DNA of 24,478 nt from 2-01-FULL-39-10-A sp964525395 (GTDB lineage: Bacteria > Patescibacteriota > Microgenomatia > Levybacterales > UBA12049), in NCBI GenBank assembly GCA_964525395.1, contig CAZGGU010000013.1, positions 1-24,478 on the forward strand, in the 5' to 3' direction. The notes beneath the pieces are model-generated. The model did no database searches. It was given only the letters and a program-made list of their open reading frames with translations, and had not been told where the DNA came from. Numbering within the stretch: position 1 is the stretch's first letter; every line of letters starts with the position of its first letter. Shown in pieces: positions 21,506 to 24,478 of the stretch. The position numbers were made by a program, and so were the translations under genes.

Positions 21506-21551
21506 TTATCTGGAGCGAGCATCCTAGTAAGAGGATGCTTACTCGAGATAA
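21506..21551 (+). other. Long spacer hairpin between tRNA-Ala and 23S
   Basis: TTATCT/AGATAA (21506-21511/21546-21551), GAG/CTC and AGCATCCT/AGGATGCT (21518-21525/21532-21539) form one long stem with small internal loops. It is probably an rRNA-precursor processing or folding element. Confidence 0.55.
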
Positions 21552-21557
21552 TAGATC

Positions 21558-21620
21558 TTTTGGTGATTGATTTTTGGCTAGAGTCGGAAGTTCTCCGCTA
21601 GCCATAAACCAGTCACCAAA
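21558..21620 (+). other. Second spacer hairpin, just before boxA
   Basis: An outer stem TTTGGTGA/TCACCAAA (to 21613-21620) and an inner GGCTAG/CTAGCC (21576-21581/21598-21603) surround a short loop region. Confidence 0.5.
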
Positions 21621-21628
21621 GAGAGTTT

Positions 21629-21641
21629 GGCTCTTTAACAT
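21629..21641 (+). promoter_or_regulatory. boxA-like antitermination element
   Basis: GGCTCTTTAACAT matches 11 of 12 bases of the E. coli rRNA boxA (TGCTCTTTAACA), the site bound by NusB-S10 to prevent premature termination of untranslated rRNA. Its place before 23S agrees with the boxA copy in 16S-23S spacers. Confidence 0.7.
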
Positions 21642-21733
21642 GTGAAAAGAAGCGTCTTGTATTTGCTCCGTAACTGGAACATTTGCAAGACAAAGCGTCT
21701 TTGCATCCGTCATTTTGACGGATAGCAATTTAT

Positions 21734-24273
<2,540 letters not shown>

Positions 24274-24478
24274 TGAACAAATCGGGGCGCCCATGTAGTA
24301 ATACATGTGCCTGGTTATTCTATTTACCCCGCCCAAGCGGGGATATTTTAAACACGTTTAGAGGCGTGAATAAGGATAATAAATCAACTAGTTAATATCG
24401 GTGAACACCTAAAACATGAACATTTTTAGGTCAATACCGAGGGAATCATCTTAATTTATAATTTTAAATTTTAAATTT
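24274..24478 (+). mobile_element. Group I intron (5' part) inserted in 23S after U2500
   Basis: The exon ends GGCACCU (24267-24273) and can pair with an internal guide GGGCGCC (24285-24291), with the required U-G at the splice site and one A-C mismatch (P1). Next come a CATGTA-GTAA-TACATG hairpin (24292-24307, P2-like) and CCCCGC-CCAA-GCGGGG (24327-24342). P4-P5-like nested pairing follows: UCGGU/ACCGA (24398-24402/24436-24440) around GAAC, ACCUAAAA/UUUUAGGU (24407-24414/24424-24431) and CAAU. This arrangement fits the P and Q elements of group I introns. The catalytic P7, the 3' splice site and any homing-endonuclease ORF are outside the window. Confidence 0.8.

Overview
This window is a low-G+C bacterial chromosome fragment. 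It carries tightly packed housekeeping genes, two unusual expression cassettes, a metal-responsive operon, and the first part of a 23S rRNA gene interrupted by what looks like a group I intron. TGA is used as a stop (pth and the HD-domain gene both end in TGA), so the code-25 lineages (Gracilibacteria/Absconditabacteria) are excluded. The following suggest, but do not prove, a Candidate Phyla Radiation (Patescibacteria) member, possibly Microgenomates-like: very short 5' leaders, few Shine-Dalgarno sites, an ATP-dependent DNA ligase, a 23S gene not preceded by 16S, and an intron in 23S.

Layout. 1-2980: the 3' part of a Fic gene, a putative ADP-ribosyltransferase-fold protein and an ATP-dependent DNA ligase with touching or overlapping ends, followed by a 31-codon remnant of a PHP/endonuclease-Q-like gene. 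3018-5679: a small membrane protein, peptidyl-tRNA hydrolase (pth), an HD-domain phosphohydrolase, a short conserved-looking protein and a VTT/DedA-like membrane protein. 5653-6780 (minus): a YibE/F-like membrane protein. 6801-8452 (minus): two tandem units. Each has the same promoter/leader repeat, a different ORF and the same hairpin terminator repeat. One of the two ORFs is strikingly GC-rich.

8461-11528: a probable metal-regulated operon (CooC/MinD-like ATPase, SDR-like protein without the catalytic Tyr, Fur/Zur-family regulator, ZIP metal transporter). Three copies of a 17-bp palindrome (WTGCRA-N5-TCGCAW) lie at its two promoters and are likely the regulator's operators. 11572-14364: a gene of unknown function, a membrane-anchored DsbA-like oxidoreductase (minus), thioredoxin and thioredoxin reductase. 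14389-15672 (minus): an MFS exporter. 15739-19394: two large cell-surface proteins, one with a LamG-like domain and one with a GH26-like glycosidase domain, both with Pro/Thr linkers and similar C-terminal DNRLRE/CBM96-like domains. 19486-21078: a small YtxH-like protein, TspO and protein-L-isoaspartate methyltransferase.

21147-24478: a strong promoter, a structured leader, tRNA-Ala(UGC), a spacer with hairpins and a boxA-like antitermination element, and 23S rRNA up to E. coli position about U2500, where the intron begins. The window ends inside the intron.

Across most genes a -10 hexamer ends only 5-12 nt before the start codon, so transcripts are predicted to be leaderless or nearly so. 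The exceptions are the two cassette genes, the metal operon and the YtxH-like gene, which have long leaders and clear Shine-Dalgarno sites. The most unusual region is the cassette pair at 6801-8452.
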